DNA of 64,000 bases from Cytophagaceae bacterium (GTDB lineage Bacteria > Bacteroidota > Bacteroidia > Cytophagales > Flexibacteraceae): positions 1,364,001 through 1,428,000 of the forward strand of contig CANGYH010000001.1 of assembly GCA_947458545.1 (NCBI GenBank), given 5' to 3'. Shown here in pieces: positions 27,224-35,485 of the stretch. The translations under genes and the position numbers were made by a program. The notes under the pieces are model-generated. The model had not been told where the DNA came from. It made no database searches and worked only from the letters and a program-made list of their open reading frames with translations. Numbering within the stretch: position 1 is the first letter of the stretch; each line of letters opens with the position of its first letter.

Positions 27224-28228
27224 ATGACGCAGCCCCCACGCCCCCGCCTGCCAGAGCTGGCCAACTCTGGCCTGGCAACGTCTGGTATGGCCCAGGGCGG
27301 GCGCATGGTAAACCCAGACGGCAGCTACAACGTGCGCCGGACGGGCGCCCGCCTCTGGCAGCGCATCAGCTTTTACCACGAGCTGCTGCTGATGCCTTGG
27401 TGGAAGTTCTTGGCCATGGTGCTGGTCACGTTTATGGCAATCAATACCGTATTTGCTAGCCTGTATATGGCCCTGGGCGCAGAGTACCTGCTGGGTGGCG
27501 AGGGTCAAACCCCAGCCGAGCGTTGGATGGATGCCTTCTTCTTCTCTAGCCAGACGATTACCACCGTAGGCTATGGCCACATTAGCCCGACAGGCCTGGC
27601 CACCAGCCTGCTGGCGTCGTTCGAGAGCTTGTTGGGTTTGCTGGGCTTTGCCTTAGTTACCGGCCTGCTCTATGGCCGGTTTTCTGCGCCTGTGTCGCGG
27701 CTTATCTTCAGCCACAACGCTGTGGTAGCGCCCTATCATGGTAGCACCGCTATCATGTTCCGCATGGCCAATACCAAAAGCAACAACCTCTCCGAGCTTA
27801 CCGTGCAGGTCTTGCTCAGTTGGATGGAGCACAATGAGAACGGCCTGCCTATCCGACGATACTTCAGTTTACCACTTGAGCGAGACTCGATCCAGGCCTT
27901 GGCCCTTAGTTGGACGGTCGTCCACCCGCTAGACGAAGAAAGCCCACTTTTTGGGCAGAGTGTAGAGAACCTGGCCGCCGCACAGGCAGAGCTGATGGTG
28001 CTGCTCAAAGGTTGGGACGAAACCAGCAGCCAGCGCATTACCTGCCGCACCAGCTACGCGCTGCATCAATGGGTATGGGGGGCAAAATTCAAACCCATGT
28101 TCAGCCAAAGCACCGATAGCCGCCATACCGAATTGCACCTAGACAGGATTTCTGACCACGAGCCTGCCAGGCTGCCCCAAGCAGCCGGCCCGGCCCAGCC
28201 CCAAACCCACCGGCAACAGCCTGCGTGA
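27224..28228 (+). CDS. Inward-rectifier-type potassium channel (KirBac-like)
   Basis: A 334-aa channel. Two membrane helices (about residues 60-85 and 125-147) flank a pore loop with the K+ selectivity filter TTVGYG (113-118). The slide helix region YHELLLMPWWKF precedes helix 1. A cytoplasmic beta-sandwich domain follows (AIMFRMANTKSNNLSELTVQV, RYFSLPLERDSI, TSYALHQWVWGAKFKPMF), typical of the IRK family. A polar tail of 30 residues closes it. The stop codon overlaps the GTG start of pabB (GTGA), so the two are translationally coupled. Confidence 0.93.
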   Translation: MTQPPRPRLPELANSGLATSGMAQGGRMVNPDGSYNVRRTGARLWQRISFYHELLLMPWWKFLAMVLVTFMAINTVFASLYMALGAEYLLGGEGQTPAERWMDAFFFSSQTITTVGYGHISPTGLATSLLASFESLLGLLGFALVTGLLYGRFSAPVSRLIFSHNAVVAPYHGSTAIMFRMANTKSNNLSELTVQVLLSWMEHNENGLPIRRYFSLPLERDSIQALALSWTVVHPLDEESPLFGQSVENLAAAQAELMVLLKGWDETSSQRITCRTSYALHQWVWGAKFKPMFSQSTDSRHTELHLDRISDHEPARLPQAAGPAQPQTHRQQPA

Positions 28229-29514
28229 GACAGCTCGTTATCTCTATCCCCGCAACAGAGTTACCCCTCCGCAGGGCGCAGGCGCTAGAGTGGGTCTGCC
28301 AGCAGCCATATGCAGCCGTACTTTCTGCACATGGCGAGCCCTATCCATACGGCCCCTTCCCAGATCTGATGGCCGCAGGGGCAGCCGAGGTGTATGCCGG
28401 CAGCGCGGGCCAACCCTTTCTGCCGCCACCAGGTAGGCTATGGCTTGGGGCCCTCAGTTATGACTATGGATGCAGCCTGCACGGCCAAGCCCCATCCAAC
28501 GCCGCTGGCTACGACTTTTTTAGTCCACTGTACCTGCTTGCCTGGGACGAGACAGGTGTAACGTTGCAGGGCCCAGCGCCTTCCGAAGTGTGGGCTCAAA
28601 TCTGTGCCCTAACGCCCGAGCATTGGGCCACCCCTGGTGCCGTAGCGGCGCAGGCAATGCCTTATGTTGCCTATGACCAAGGCGTGGGCCGCATCTTGCA
28701 GTACCTGCGCGAGGGCGAAGCCTACGAGGTAAACTTCTGCAAGTTTGAGCATGCAACCTTGCCAAGGCCTCCAAGCTTGCCGGGGCTTTACCGTGCGCTG
28801 ACGGCGCGCAGCCCCATGCCGTTTCAGTTCTTATACCAAAGCCCTGGTTTGCAGATGGCAGGCTCGTCTCCCGAGCGGTTTTTGCGCAAAGAGGCGGAGC
28901 GGCTCATCAGCCAGCCCATCAAAGGCACCGCCCCCAGAGGTGCCTCGGCAGAGGCAGATGCGGCGCTGGCGCAAAACCTCCGCCTGCAAGAGAAGACCTT
29001 GGCCGAAAACATGATGATCACAGACCTTGTCAGGAACGACCTGGCCCAGGTCTGCCAACCGGGGACGGTGGCCGTAGAGGAGTTGTTTGGGCTCTACACG
29101 TTTAAGCGGATTCATCAGCTCATCACCACCGTTAGCGGTGCTTACCCTGCCGGCCGGGCAGACTGGCCTGCTTTGCTGCAGGCCACCTTCCCCATGGGCT
29201 CAATGACAGGAGCACCCAAACAACGTGCCCTGGCCATGATTGCGGAAACGGAGGCTCAGCCCAGGGGCTACTTCTCTGGCGCGGTAGGCTACATTATGCC
29301 AGACGGTGATTTTGACCTTGCCGTCGTAATACGCTCCTTATTTGTTGAAGGCCATACGGTTGCCTATGCGGCGGGCGGGGCCATCGTGTGGGACAGCACC
29401 GCTGCAGAAGAGTGGGCCGAGGCAGACCTAAAACTAGAGGCCATGCGCCATGTGTTGGGCACCCAGCCAGAAAAAGCCCAAGCTAACTCCGCTGCAGCAC
29501 CGGGCTGCCCGTAG
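28225..29514 (+). CDS. pabB: Aminodeoxychorismate synthase component I
   Basis: A 429-aa chorismate-binding enzyme that makes 4-amino-4-deoxychorismate from chorismate and ammonia for folate synthesis. The catalytic domain has YLREGEAYEVNFCKFE, AGSSPERFLR, the lysine motif PIKGTAPRG (PIKGT is the PabB/TrpE-type signature), ENMMITDLVRNDL, FPMGSMTGAPKQRA and RGYFSGAVGYI. The N-terminal 130 residues are divergent. The start is GTG, overlapping the channel stop. No pabA or pabC gene is adjacent. Anthranilate synthase component I is the alternative, but I consider PabB more likely. Confidence 0.88.
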   Translation: MRQLVISIPATELPLRRAQALEWVCQQPYAAVLSAHGEPYPYGPFPDLMAAGAAEVYAGSAGQPFLPPPGRLWLGALSYDYGCSLHGQAPSNAAGYDFFSPLYLLAWDETGVTLQGPAPSEVWAQICALTPEHWATPGAVAAQAMPYVAYDQGVGRILQYLREGEAYEVNFCKFEHATLPRPPSLPGLYRALTARSPMPFQFLYQSPGLQMAGSSPERFLRKEAERLISQPIKGTAPRGASAEADAALAQNLRLQEKTLAENMMITDLVRNDLAQVCQPGTVAVEELFGLYTFKRIHQLITTVSGAYPAGRADWPALLQATFPMGSMTGAPKQRALAMIAETEAQPRGYFSGAVGYIMPDGDFDLAVVIRSLFVEGHTVAYAAGGAIVWDSTAAEEWAEADLKLEAMRHVLGTQPEKAQANSAAAPGCP

Positions 29515-29707
29515 GCAGCCTATCGGTCTGCCAGTCAGAGAGGGTCGAGCCAGGTGGCAGGTCTATCCGCGGCAAATTGTCGCCGGGGCCGGTGCCACCG
29601 TCGTCGGCATCTGGCGGTAGTGGCCGTGTACCCATGGCCTGAATCATCAACCAGGTAAACAGGCCAATCAGGCAAGACGTAACCACGATATAGGGTAGCA
29701 ACAGCAT
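29483..29707 (-). CDS. Small membrane protein with acidic proline-rich tail
   Basis: A roughly 74-aa protein with one N-terminal membrane helix (MLLLPYIVVTSCLIGLFTWLMI) and a polar tail rich in Asp, Gly and Pro (DADDGGTGPGD, IDLPPG). I recall similar short proteins with a DLPPG-type tail in Bacteroidota but cannot give a function. The ATG at 29707 is preferred to a TTG at 29716. Its 3' end overlaps the convergent pabB by 32 nt. Confidence 0.55.
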   Translation of the reverse strand: MLLLPYIVVTSCLIGLFTWLMIQAMGTRPLPPDADDGGTGPGDNLPRIDLPPGSTLSDWQTDRLPTGSPVLQRS

Positions 29708-29854
29708 AGCAGCCAATCAATGGAAGTTTGGTAGGGCAAAAAGCGGTATGAGCCAGGTGGCGCCGGCTGCATTAAAACGGGGCTTAAGGGCAAAGTGTTA
29801 GGGTCGGCCATGTGTCTGCCGGCTCAATAATTGCTTGTTAGGCCCGCCGTGGGC

Positions 29855-29862
29855 CAACTTTG
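29855..29862 (+). promoter_or_regulatory. -7-like element abutting the oxidoreductase start
   Basis: CAACTTTG, 6 nt before the ATG at 29869. It shows that the upstream in-frame TTG at 29860 is part of the promoter, not the start. Confidence 0.4.
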
Positions 29863-29868
29863 CTACCT

Positions 29869-30525
29869 ATGCGCTACGCAGTTGTAGTAGGAGCCTCCGG
29901 CCTGACAGGCCAAGCGCTGACGCACCGTCTGGCGGCAGACCGTAGCGGGATGCCCGTGCGGGCCCTGCTGCGGCGGCCAGCCCCTGCCCTACCGGCCAAT
30001 GTGGAGCAAATCATCTTGCCCAGGCTAGACGATGCCGATGCTATGGCACCGCATATACCCCCTGGAGCCTGGGTATTTTGCTGCGTCGGCACCACTATGG
30101 CTAAGGCCAAAAGTCAGGCAGCCTTCCGCGCTGTAGACCTGGATATACCCGTTGCCCTGGCCCATGCAGCCGCCGCCGCCGGTGCCGACGGCATGAGCGT
30201 TGTAAGCTCGGTAGGTGCCAAGGCCCACGGCTTTTTCTTTTACAACCGCGTAAAAGGCGAGATGGAGCTTTCTGTGCAGGCCACCCATTTGCCATCCATA
30301 CACATCTTTAGGCCAGGGTTGCTGCTGGGCAAGCGGCAAGAGCACCGCCTTGGCGAGCGCCTGGCAGGTATAGTTAGCCGCCTTTTGGCACCATTGCTGC
30401 AAGGGCCCCTGGCCCGGTATGCACCTATCCATGTAGAGCAGTTGGCTCAGGCCATGGTAGCCTATGCCAAGGCAGGTGGCAGGGGCTTGCGGGTGTTTCA
30501 GGGCAAGGCTTTGCGGCGTAAATAG
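29869..30525 (+). CDS. NAD(P)-binding Rossmann oxidoreductase
   Basis: A 218-aa atypical SDR related to the HTATIP2/NAD(P)H-binding group. The N-terminus VVVGASGLTGQAL gives the GxxGxxG dinucleotide loop, followed by CCVGTTMAKAKSQ, VSSVGA and the YNRVKGEME block carrying the active-site Tyr and Lys. A C-terminal IHVEQLAQAMV completes the family pattern. The substrate is unknown. It stands alone, with about 160 nt to the DUF177 gene downstream. Confidence 0.88.
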   Translation: MRYAVVVGASGLTGQALTHRLAADRSGMPVRALLRRPAPALPANVEQIILPRLDDADAMAPHIPPGAWVFCCVGTTMAKAKSQAAFRAVDLDIPVALAHAAAAAGADGMSVVSSVGAKAHGFFFYNRVKGEMELSVQATHLPSIHIFRPGLLLGKRQEHRLGERLAGIVSRLLAPLLQGPLARYAPIHVEQLAQAMVAYAKAGGRGLRVFQGKALRRK

Positions 30526-30583
30526 TAGGCCAACGGCAGCAGACAGTATGCAAAAAGGCTTGCATACACGCCAAGTGCAAAGC

Positions 30584-30591
30584 TATCTTTG
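30584..30591 (+). promoter_or_regulatory. TATCTTTG promoter of the DUF177-rpmF cluster
   Basis: An exact TANNTTTG match. It implies a leader of roughly 85 nt before the GTG of the DUF177 gene. A 14-codon ATG frame (30632-30676) in the leader could be a leader peptide, but nothing else supports it. Confidence 0.6.
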
Positions 30592-30683
30592 CGGGCTAAT
30601 TTGGCAAAAGTGCCCCCTTGGCCGCAAGGCCATGTTGGTGCTGATGCTGTACCGGCCAAAACCACCTCATTCTTAGGCAAGCC

Positions 30684-31232
30684 GTGCAAAACAATGCCCT
30701 GAAAGACTTCCAGGTGAAAATCCTGGGTTTGGCTCCGGGCCGCCATCCTTTTTCTTTTGAGATAGGAGACGCGTTTTTTGCTGCCTTTGACGGGGCGCTG
30801 GTACAAAAAGGCAGGCTGCGGGCCGACGTCTTGCTCGACAGGAGCGAGACGCTGATCCGCGCCCACTTTGCCATTGAAGGCACCATCGAGTTGGAAAGCG
30901 ACCGATCGCTGGAGTGCTTTGATCACCCGGTCTCTATCCGCCAAGAGCTTCTCTACAAGTTTGGCGATGAAGACTGCGAGTTGACCGAAGAGATGCAGCA
31001 AATAGCGTGGGACACCTACGCCATAAACGTTGCCCAACCGATGTACGAGTTCATCTGCCTGGCCGTGCCGATGCGCAAGCTGAAGCCCGGCGAGGACGAA
31101 GAGCCCGAAGGCACCGTGGCCGACGAAGAACGCCGGTTGGTCTATCGCTCTGGCCCCGCCAGCGAAGACGAACCCGAGCCGCCTTCAGACGACCCGCAAT
31201 GGGAAGCACTGCGAAAGCTGTTTCCCAATTGA
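30684..31232 (+). CDS. DUF177 (YceD-like) protein
   Basis: A 182-aa acidic protein of the DUF177 family, linked with 23S rRNA accumulation in studied bacteria. Two cysteines in the usual zinc-site positions are not conserved as pairs, but DCELTEEMQQIAWDTYAINVAQPMYEFICLAVPMR fits the family C-terminal block. The start is GTG at 30684 (VQNNALKDFQVKI); the nearby ATG is out of frame. It precedes rpmF by 80 nt in the classic DUF177-rpmF-plsX order. Confidence 0.88.
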   Translation: MQNNALKDFQVKILGLAPGRHPFSFEIGDAFFAAFDGALVQKGRLRADVLLDRSETLIRAHFAIEGTIELESDRSLECFDHPVSIRQELLYKFGDEDCELTEEMQQIAWDTYAINVAQPMYEFICLAVPMRKLKPGEDEEPEGTVADEERRLVYRSGPASEDEPEPPSDDPQWEALRKLFPN

Positions 31233-31312
31233 GCATGCCCGATAACCGTCCTGACATACCTCAGTTTTAACCCCGCAAGCGTAGCGATACGCAAAGCCCC
31301 TACTCGTTCGCC

Positions 31313-31510
31313 ATGGCACATCCAAAGCGTAAAACCAGTAAAACCCGCCGCGACAAACGCCGCACCCATTACAAAGCCGAGGCTAAAAACGTAGCCCTCT
31401 GCCCCACCACCGGCGAAGCCCACCTGCGCCACCGCGCCTATGTGGTAGAGGGTAACCTCTACCTGAAGGGCAAAGTAGTTATCGAAAACTACGAGAAGGT
31501 AAAGGCCTAA
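31313..31510 (+). CDS. rpmF: 50S ribosomal protein L32
   Basis: A 65-aa basic protein starting [21 protein letters not shown], the L32 signature, and containing [15 protein letters not shown]. Only one cysteine is present, so this is the zinc-free form. It sits between DUF177 and plsX. A 27-bp perfect hairpin follows 58 nt after the stop. Confidence 0.97.
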   Translation: MAHPKRKTSKTRRDKRRTHYKAEAKNVALCPTTGEAHLRHRAYVVEGNLYLKGKVVIENYEKVKA

Positions 31511-31568
31511 GGCCGCCCCTCCTGCCTGCTGCTTTGCGCCTGATGCCTGTGGCTTTGGGCGCAAAGCA

Positions 31569-31625
31569 GCCATGGTCATTATGCAAAAAGGCCTGTGCCA
31601 GGCCTTTTTGCATAATGACCATGGC
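31569..31625. repeat. 27-bp perfect hairpin between rpmF and plsX
   Basis: Two perfectly complementary 27-nt arms (inner part AAAAAGGCCTG and CAGGCCTTTTT) enclose TGC. It may terminate rpmF transcription or regulate plsX, whose start is 78 nt downstream. There is no T-tract after the outer arm, so it is not a standard terminator. Confidence 0.8.
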
Positions 31626-31703
31626 CGACCATTCATCTTTGGATGGGCCGGCCGGCAAACTTTTTTGCTATCCAACACCAAACCTGTAACCGACGCATCG
31701 TAG

Positions 31704-32651
31704 ATGAGAATAGCCCTCGACGTTATGGGCGGCGATTTTGCCCCCAAAGCCATCTTGGAAGGAGCACTGTTGGCGCGCCAGGCCGTACCTACGGCCCAGG
31801 TGTTGCTTGTCGGCAGGCAAACTGAAATTGAAGCCCACCTGGCTGCCCTCGGTGCCTCTAAAGCGCTGCCAATCGTCCATGCCGACGACGTCATCGAGAT
31901 GGCAGACCACCCCACCAAGGCCTTTTCTCACAAGCCCAACAGCAGCATAGCCGTAGGTTTCGGTATGCTTAAGACCGGCGATGCCGATGCCTTCTGCTCG
32001 GCAGGCAACACCGGTGCCATGATGGTGGGGGCCATGTTTACCCTCAAGACGATAGAGGGCATCTTGCGTCCTGCCATTGCGGGTTTTGTGCCCAAGACAG
32101 ACGGCAAGGTCGGCGTGATGGTGGATGTCGGGGCCAATGCCGACGTCAAGCCTGAGGTGATGGTGCAGTTTGCCGAGCTTGGCTCGCTCTATGCCCAACA
32201 CGTGCTTGGCATAGACACGCCCAAAGTCGGCCTGATGAACCTAGGCGAAGAAGAGGCCAAAGGCACCTTGCTTACCCAAGCCGTGTACCAGGCCCTAAAA
32301 ATTAACAGCAGGCTCCATTTTGCTGGCAACCTAGAGGGCCGAGACCTTTTCAACGACAAGGCCGACGTCATCGTCTGCGACGGGTTTACCGGCAACGTTA
32401 TCCTCAAAATGGCCGAGTCTATCTATGAAATCATGGTAGATAGAGGCCTCAAGCCAGACTCATTTTTTAACCAGTTCAATTACGAGGAGATTGGCGGTAG
32501 CCCTATCATCGGCGTCAATGGCTCGGTCGTCATCGGCCACGGCGTAAGCTCGCCAAAGGCCGTCTGCAACATGATCCGCCAGTCGGAGCAGCTGGCCAAG
32601 AGCAACCTGCACGTTAAGGTAAAAGCCTCGCTCAACGAGTATAGCCTCTAG
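31704..32651 (+). CDS. plsX: Phosphate acyltransferase PlsX
   Basis: PlsX (315 aa) makes acyl-phosphate from acyl-ACP for phosphatidic acid synthesis. The start [15 protein letters not shown] is the family hallmark, followed by [10 protein letters not shown]-like sequence, [49 protein letters not shown] and [11 protein letters not shown]. It is a membrane-associated cytosolic enzyme. fabH, which usually follows plsX, is absent here; a hairpin terminator and a small lipoprotein gene follow instead. Confidence 0.97.
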   Translation: MRIALDVMGGDFAPKAILEGALLARQAVPTAQVLLVGRQTEIEAHLAALGASKALPIVHADDVIEMADHPTKAFSHKPNSSIAVGFGMLKTGDADAFCSAGNTGAMMVGAMFTLKTIEGILRPAIAGFVPKTDGKVGVMVDVGANADVKPEVMVQFAELGSLYAQHVLGIDTPKVGLMNLGEEEAKGTLLTQAVYQALKINSRLHFAGNLEGRDLFNDKADVIVCDGFTGNVILKMAESIYEIMVDRGLKPDSFFNQFNYEEIGGSPIIGVNGSVVIGHGVSSPKAVCNMIRQSEQLAKSNLHVKVKASLNEYSL

Positions 32652-32676
32652 CCTTTGCGGCAATTGCAGCCCATCT

Positions 32677-32712
32677 ACGGCGCCAGATCCTTTAGCAAGG
32701 GTCTGGCGCCGT
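32677..32712 (+). terminator. Terminator after plsX
   Basis: ACGGCGCCAGA and TCTGGCGCCGT form an 11-bp stem with a 14-nt loop, followed by TTGCTTT, 26 nt after the plsX stop. Confidence 0.7.
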
Positions 32713-32804
32713 TTGCTTTAGGGCATTGCCGCGGCCATCAGAAACAGCAAGCCCCGCAAATGCGTACAAGCAAGGCTGCCTTGCCACTTGGCAGCCCAGA
32801 TATC

Positions 32805-32969
32805 ATGCTAAACCGCATTACCCTCTTTCTTTTTGCTTTCACGCTCAGCTTCGGCCTCACCAGTTGCGACCTGGCCCGCGGCATTTTCAAAGCAGGCTTC
32901 TACTCAGCCTTCATATTGATTATCCTGATAGTGGTGCTGGGCGTATTCCTTATTCGGCGGTTTCGCTAA
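32805..32969 (+). CDS. Small membrane lipoprotein
   Basis: A 54-aa protein with a lipoprotein signal (LFLFAFTLSFGLTSC, lipobox Cys at residue 20) and a second hydrophobic stretch (YSAFILIILIVVLGVFLI). Short proteins with the SCDLxxGIFKAGF pattern are common in Bacteroidota and are often mislabelled as lipid enzymes. No function is known. Its last 20 nt overlap the convergent M48 peptidase gene. Confidence 0.72.
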   Translation: MLNRITLFLFAFTLSFGLTSCDLARGIFKAGFYSAFILIILIVVLGVFLIRRFR

Positions 32970-34071
32970 GCCGAGCCTTTAGCACGTCAAACGCAGCTTG
33001 CAGGCGTCTGGCCTTGGCGCCATCTACGGTGGGCTGGGCAGGCAACTCTTTGCGGATACTACGGATACGATCCTCCGTAGCGGGGTGCGTACTGAGCCAA
33101 CTTGGGATATCCGACTCTTGTGAGGCACCGTGCTGGCGCTGCAAGGTCTCAAACATCCCAATCAGCCCCCGAGGGTCAATCCGGGCCTGGGTTAGGGTTT
33201 GCAAGGCAAAGGCATCCGCATCACGCTCCATGCCACGGTTGTAGCTTAGTTGAAAGATTTGCTGCCCGCTCTCGGCCAGTACGGCTACCACCCCCGTCAC
33301 ATCGCCCAGCAGCGTCGAGACAATCAGGTACACGGCCGCCATCCGCGCCAATTGCTGGAAGGTATGCCGCTGCTCCACATGGCCTAGCTCGTGGGCCAGC
33401 ACACCGGCCAACTCCTGAGGCGTCTTGGCAGCTTTCAGCAGCCCCTCGTTCACCACGATGGGCCCGCCTGGTAGGGCAAAGGCGTTCAGCTCGGTCGAGC
33501 GGTTGGCATGCAGTTGCGGCTTAAAAGTGCTGTGCAAACCAATCTCCTTATAGAAGCCCTCTAATGCGCTAGATAGTATTGTATCCTCACGGACCTCGCC
33601 CTGGCGGACAAGTGTCTTGTAGATTGCCTGCCCGGCCTTTTGGTCTACGCTTTGAGGCATCAAGGCAATGGCCCAATTGCCGAGGTTGCTCAGCACCAGA
33701 TAGCCCAGCAAGAGCAATCCGGCAAAAGCTAACAACAGTACCCATACAAGCCCTTTCGTTCCGGCAGCGCTGGTGAACTGTCCCGTTGCCTGGTCCATCT
33801 CGTTTGGCAATCGGCCAGGGTAAGCAGACAAGACCTGGGCATAGTCTCCATCTGACTTAAACCGAATCTGAGCTTCGGGCCTACCATTGGCTTTAAGATA
33901 AATGGCCATCCGATCCCTTACCGGGGCAGGCATAATGGCAGCAGTTGGCCAGAAAACAGATGGCGCATCAACAGCTGCATCTAAACAAAGGATGCTAAGG
34001 CCCTCTGGCTTTATGTCTAGCGTAGCGAGATAGGCCTGGCCATCGAAGCAATCCTGGTAATAAACCTGCAT
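32950..34071 (-). CDS. M48-family membrane metallopeptidase
   Basis: A 373-aa protein. The N-terminal 115 residues look like a substrate-binding or regulatory domain. A membrane helix follows (about 118-140). The peptidase domain has the zinc motif HELGH in AGVLAHELGHVEQRHT, the third ligand glutamate region in RGMERDADAFAL, and WLSTHPATEDRI. This is the BepA/Oma1-like M48 arrangement used in envelope quality control. Start is ATG (MQVYYQDCF). Confidence 0.9.
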   Translation of the reverse strand: MQVYYQDCFDGQAYLATLDIKPEGLSILCLDAAVDAPSVFWPTAAIMPAPVRDRMAIYLKANGRPEAQIRFKSDGDYAQVLSAYPGRLPNEMDQATGQFTSAAGTKGLVWVLLLAFAGLLLLGYLVLSNLGNWAIALMPQSVDQKAGQAIYKTLVRQGEVREDTILSSALEGFYKEIGLHSTFKPQLHANRSTELNAFALPGGPIVVNEGLLKAAKTPQELAGVLAHELGHVEQRHTFQQLARMAAVYLIVSTLLGDVTGVVAVLAESGQQIFQLSYNRGMERDADAFALQTLTQARIDPRGLIGMFETLQRQHGASQESDIPSWLSTHPATEDRIRSIRKELPAQPTVDGAKARRLQAAFDVLKARLSETAE

Positions 34072-34215
34072 GAAACGGACTAGTAGGTTGTTGCGGCCCG
34101 AAATCTACGCCTTGTAATACTCCCAGACAAACCTGCGGACGTTGATGTAATTTGGTACATAAGTCCTAACCAGAAATTTTTTAGAGACTTTCAGGCCAAC
34201 CACATTTAGATACCT

Positions 34216-34223
34216 TATCTTTG
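34216..34223 (+). promoter_or_regulatory. TATCTTTG promoter of the SRP RNA
   Basis: An exact TANNTTTG match ending 4 nt before the first base of the SRP RNA closing helix, which fits initiation at about 34228. Confidence 0.7.
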
Positions 34224-34227
34224 CAAC

Positions 34228-34319
34228 GGCAAGTCTGTACGACCAGCTCCTGCTGAACTCCCCCAGGACAGGAATGTAGCAAGGGTAGGCGGTTGTAGCG
34301 GTGCGATACCGGGCTTGCC
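34228..34319 (+). ncRNA. ffs: Signal recognition particle RNA (4.5S-type)
   Basis: About 92 nt. GGCAAG at the 5' end pairs with CTTGCC at the 3' end. The middle holds the Ffh-binding domain IV: a GGAA tetraloop closed by ACA/TGT (ACAGGAATGT), flanked by CCCAGG on one side and AGCAAGGG on the other, which form the conserved internal loops. GGTTGTAGCGGTGCGATACC resembles the distal part of Bacteroidota SRP RNAs. A T7 run at 34321-34327 ends it. The RNA works with Ffh in co-translational membrane targeting. Confidence 0.92.
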
Positions 34320-34327
34320 ATTTTTTT
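34320..34327 (+). terminator. U-tract terminator of the SRP RNA
   Basis: Seven Ts follow the GGCAAG/CTTGCC closing helix of the SRP RNA, forming an intrinsic terminator. Confidence 0.7.
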
Positions 34328-34389
34328 ATGCCCATACCCCAAGGCTGGGCATGGGCACACATCGCATCTTGCCCTTGGGCAAGCCGTAT

Positions 34390-35433
34390 CTACTGCACGT
34401 ACAGCGCCCCGTCCACCTCGCCGCCTTCCAGCAGTTTGGAGACGACATGCAGGCGGATAAGCTCAGACTCGCGGTAGTGGGCATCGGCAAAGCCCATGCC
34501 TTGCAGGCCTTGTACCAACCCTTCGATGGTGCTGGCCAGCGTGTGCCGGGGCTGGTGATTTGGCGCCAGTTGACGGTAGAGGGTAAAGTCTACACGATAG
34601 CTGCGCTTGTCGGGCGGCGCGTCGGGGTTCACCGTTACGGTGGTGCCGGGCAGGGCAGCGGCCACGGCGTCGGCCAACTCGCGCACCTGGTAGTTCCAGG
34701 CATCGGCACCGGTATTCACTACCAAATAGGTACCCCCTGCTTCGGCCGGGCGCGTAGCGCTCCACTCCAAAGCTAAGGCCATATCGGCCACGTTGATCAG
34801 CGGCCGCCAGGGCGTACCGTCAGATAGAATGCTGATCTTGCCCGAGGTTAGCGCGCCGGCCACAAAGTCGTTCAGCACCAGATCCAGGCGCAGGCGCTCG
34901 CTAAAGCCACAGGCCGTGGCAAAGCGGTGGCACGTTATCACGAAGTCGTCAGCGGCCAGGGCGGCCAGGCCTTGTTCGGCAGCCACTTTGCTGCGTGCGT
35001 AGGCCGTCAGGGGGCCTACGGGGCTTTGTTCTGAGCGGGCCCCGTCTTCGGCAAAGCCATACACCGAGCAAGAGCTTGCAAAAACAAAGCGCCGCACCCC
35101 AGCTGCTTTGGCGCGGCGGGCCAGCTCTATGGCAGCCTCGGCGTTGATGTCTAGCGTTACCTGTTCAAAACGGTTGCCGATGGGGTCGTTGCTGATGGCC
35201 GCCAGGCAAATCACAGCATCAAACCCGGCCAGTACGCCCTCGGGCAACGATCGTGCGTCGCCAAAGTATTGTACGTTGAGCCTGGCCTCGGGCAGTAGGG
35301 TGCTGCCGGTTACCATCTTGGCAAAGTAGCCTGTATCCAGCCCGGCCAAATAGGCCTGGGGCATGGCTGCCCGCAAGTGCCGGATAAGGGCTGGGCCCAC
35401 ATAGCCCATGTTGCCCGAAATCAAAATTCTCAT
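34390..35433 (-). CDS. NAD-dependent sugar-nucleotide epimerase/dehydratase
   Basis: A 347-aa extended SDR. The N-terminus has ISGNMGYVGPALIRHL (the GxxGxxG loop). VFASSCSVYG and the YARSK block supply the catalytic Ser, Tyr and Lys, and RPLINVADMALAL is a typical later motif. It lies 52 nt downstream of rfbF, so it probably acts on a CDP-sugar or related surface-sugar precursor. The exact reaction cannot be read from sequence. Confidence 0.88.
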   Translation of the reverse strand: MRILISGNMGYVGPALIRHLRAAMPQAYLAGLDTGYFAKMVTGSTLLPEARLNVQYFGDARSLPEGVLAGFDAVICLAAISNDPIGNRFEQVTLDINAEAAIELARRAKAAGVRRFVFASSCSVYGFAEDGARSEQSPVGPLTAYARSKVAAEQGLAALAADDFVITCHRFATACGFSERLRLDLVLNDFVAGALTSGKISILSDGTPWRPLINVADMALALEWSATRPAEAGGTYLVVNTGADAWNYQVRELADAVAAALPGTTVTVNPDAPPDKRSYRVDFTLYRQLAPNHQPRHTLASTIEGLVQGLQGMGFADAHYRESELIRLHVVSKLLEGGEVDGALYVQ

Positions 35434-35485
35434 TTTTGAATCTATAGTCTGATAAACACCAGTAAGTAGAGCGTCGGTCTAGCCC

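Noticed and set aside
30632-30676. Fourteen-codon leader frame before the DUF177 gene
   Set aside because: No codon pattern, attenuator or conservation evidence supports it.
34105-34362. Open frame of 85 codons on the minus strand
   Set aside because: It is antisense to the SRP RNA and its promoter, and its translation has no family features.
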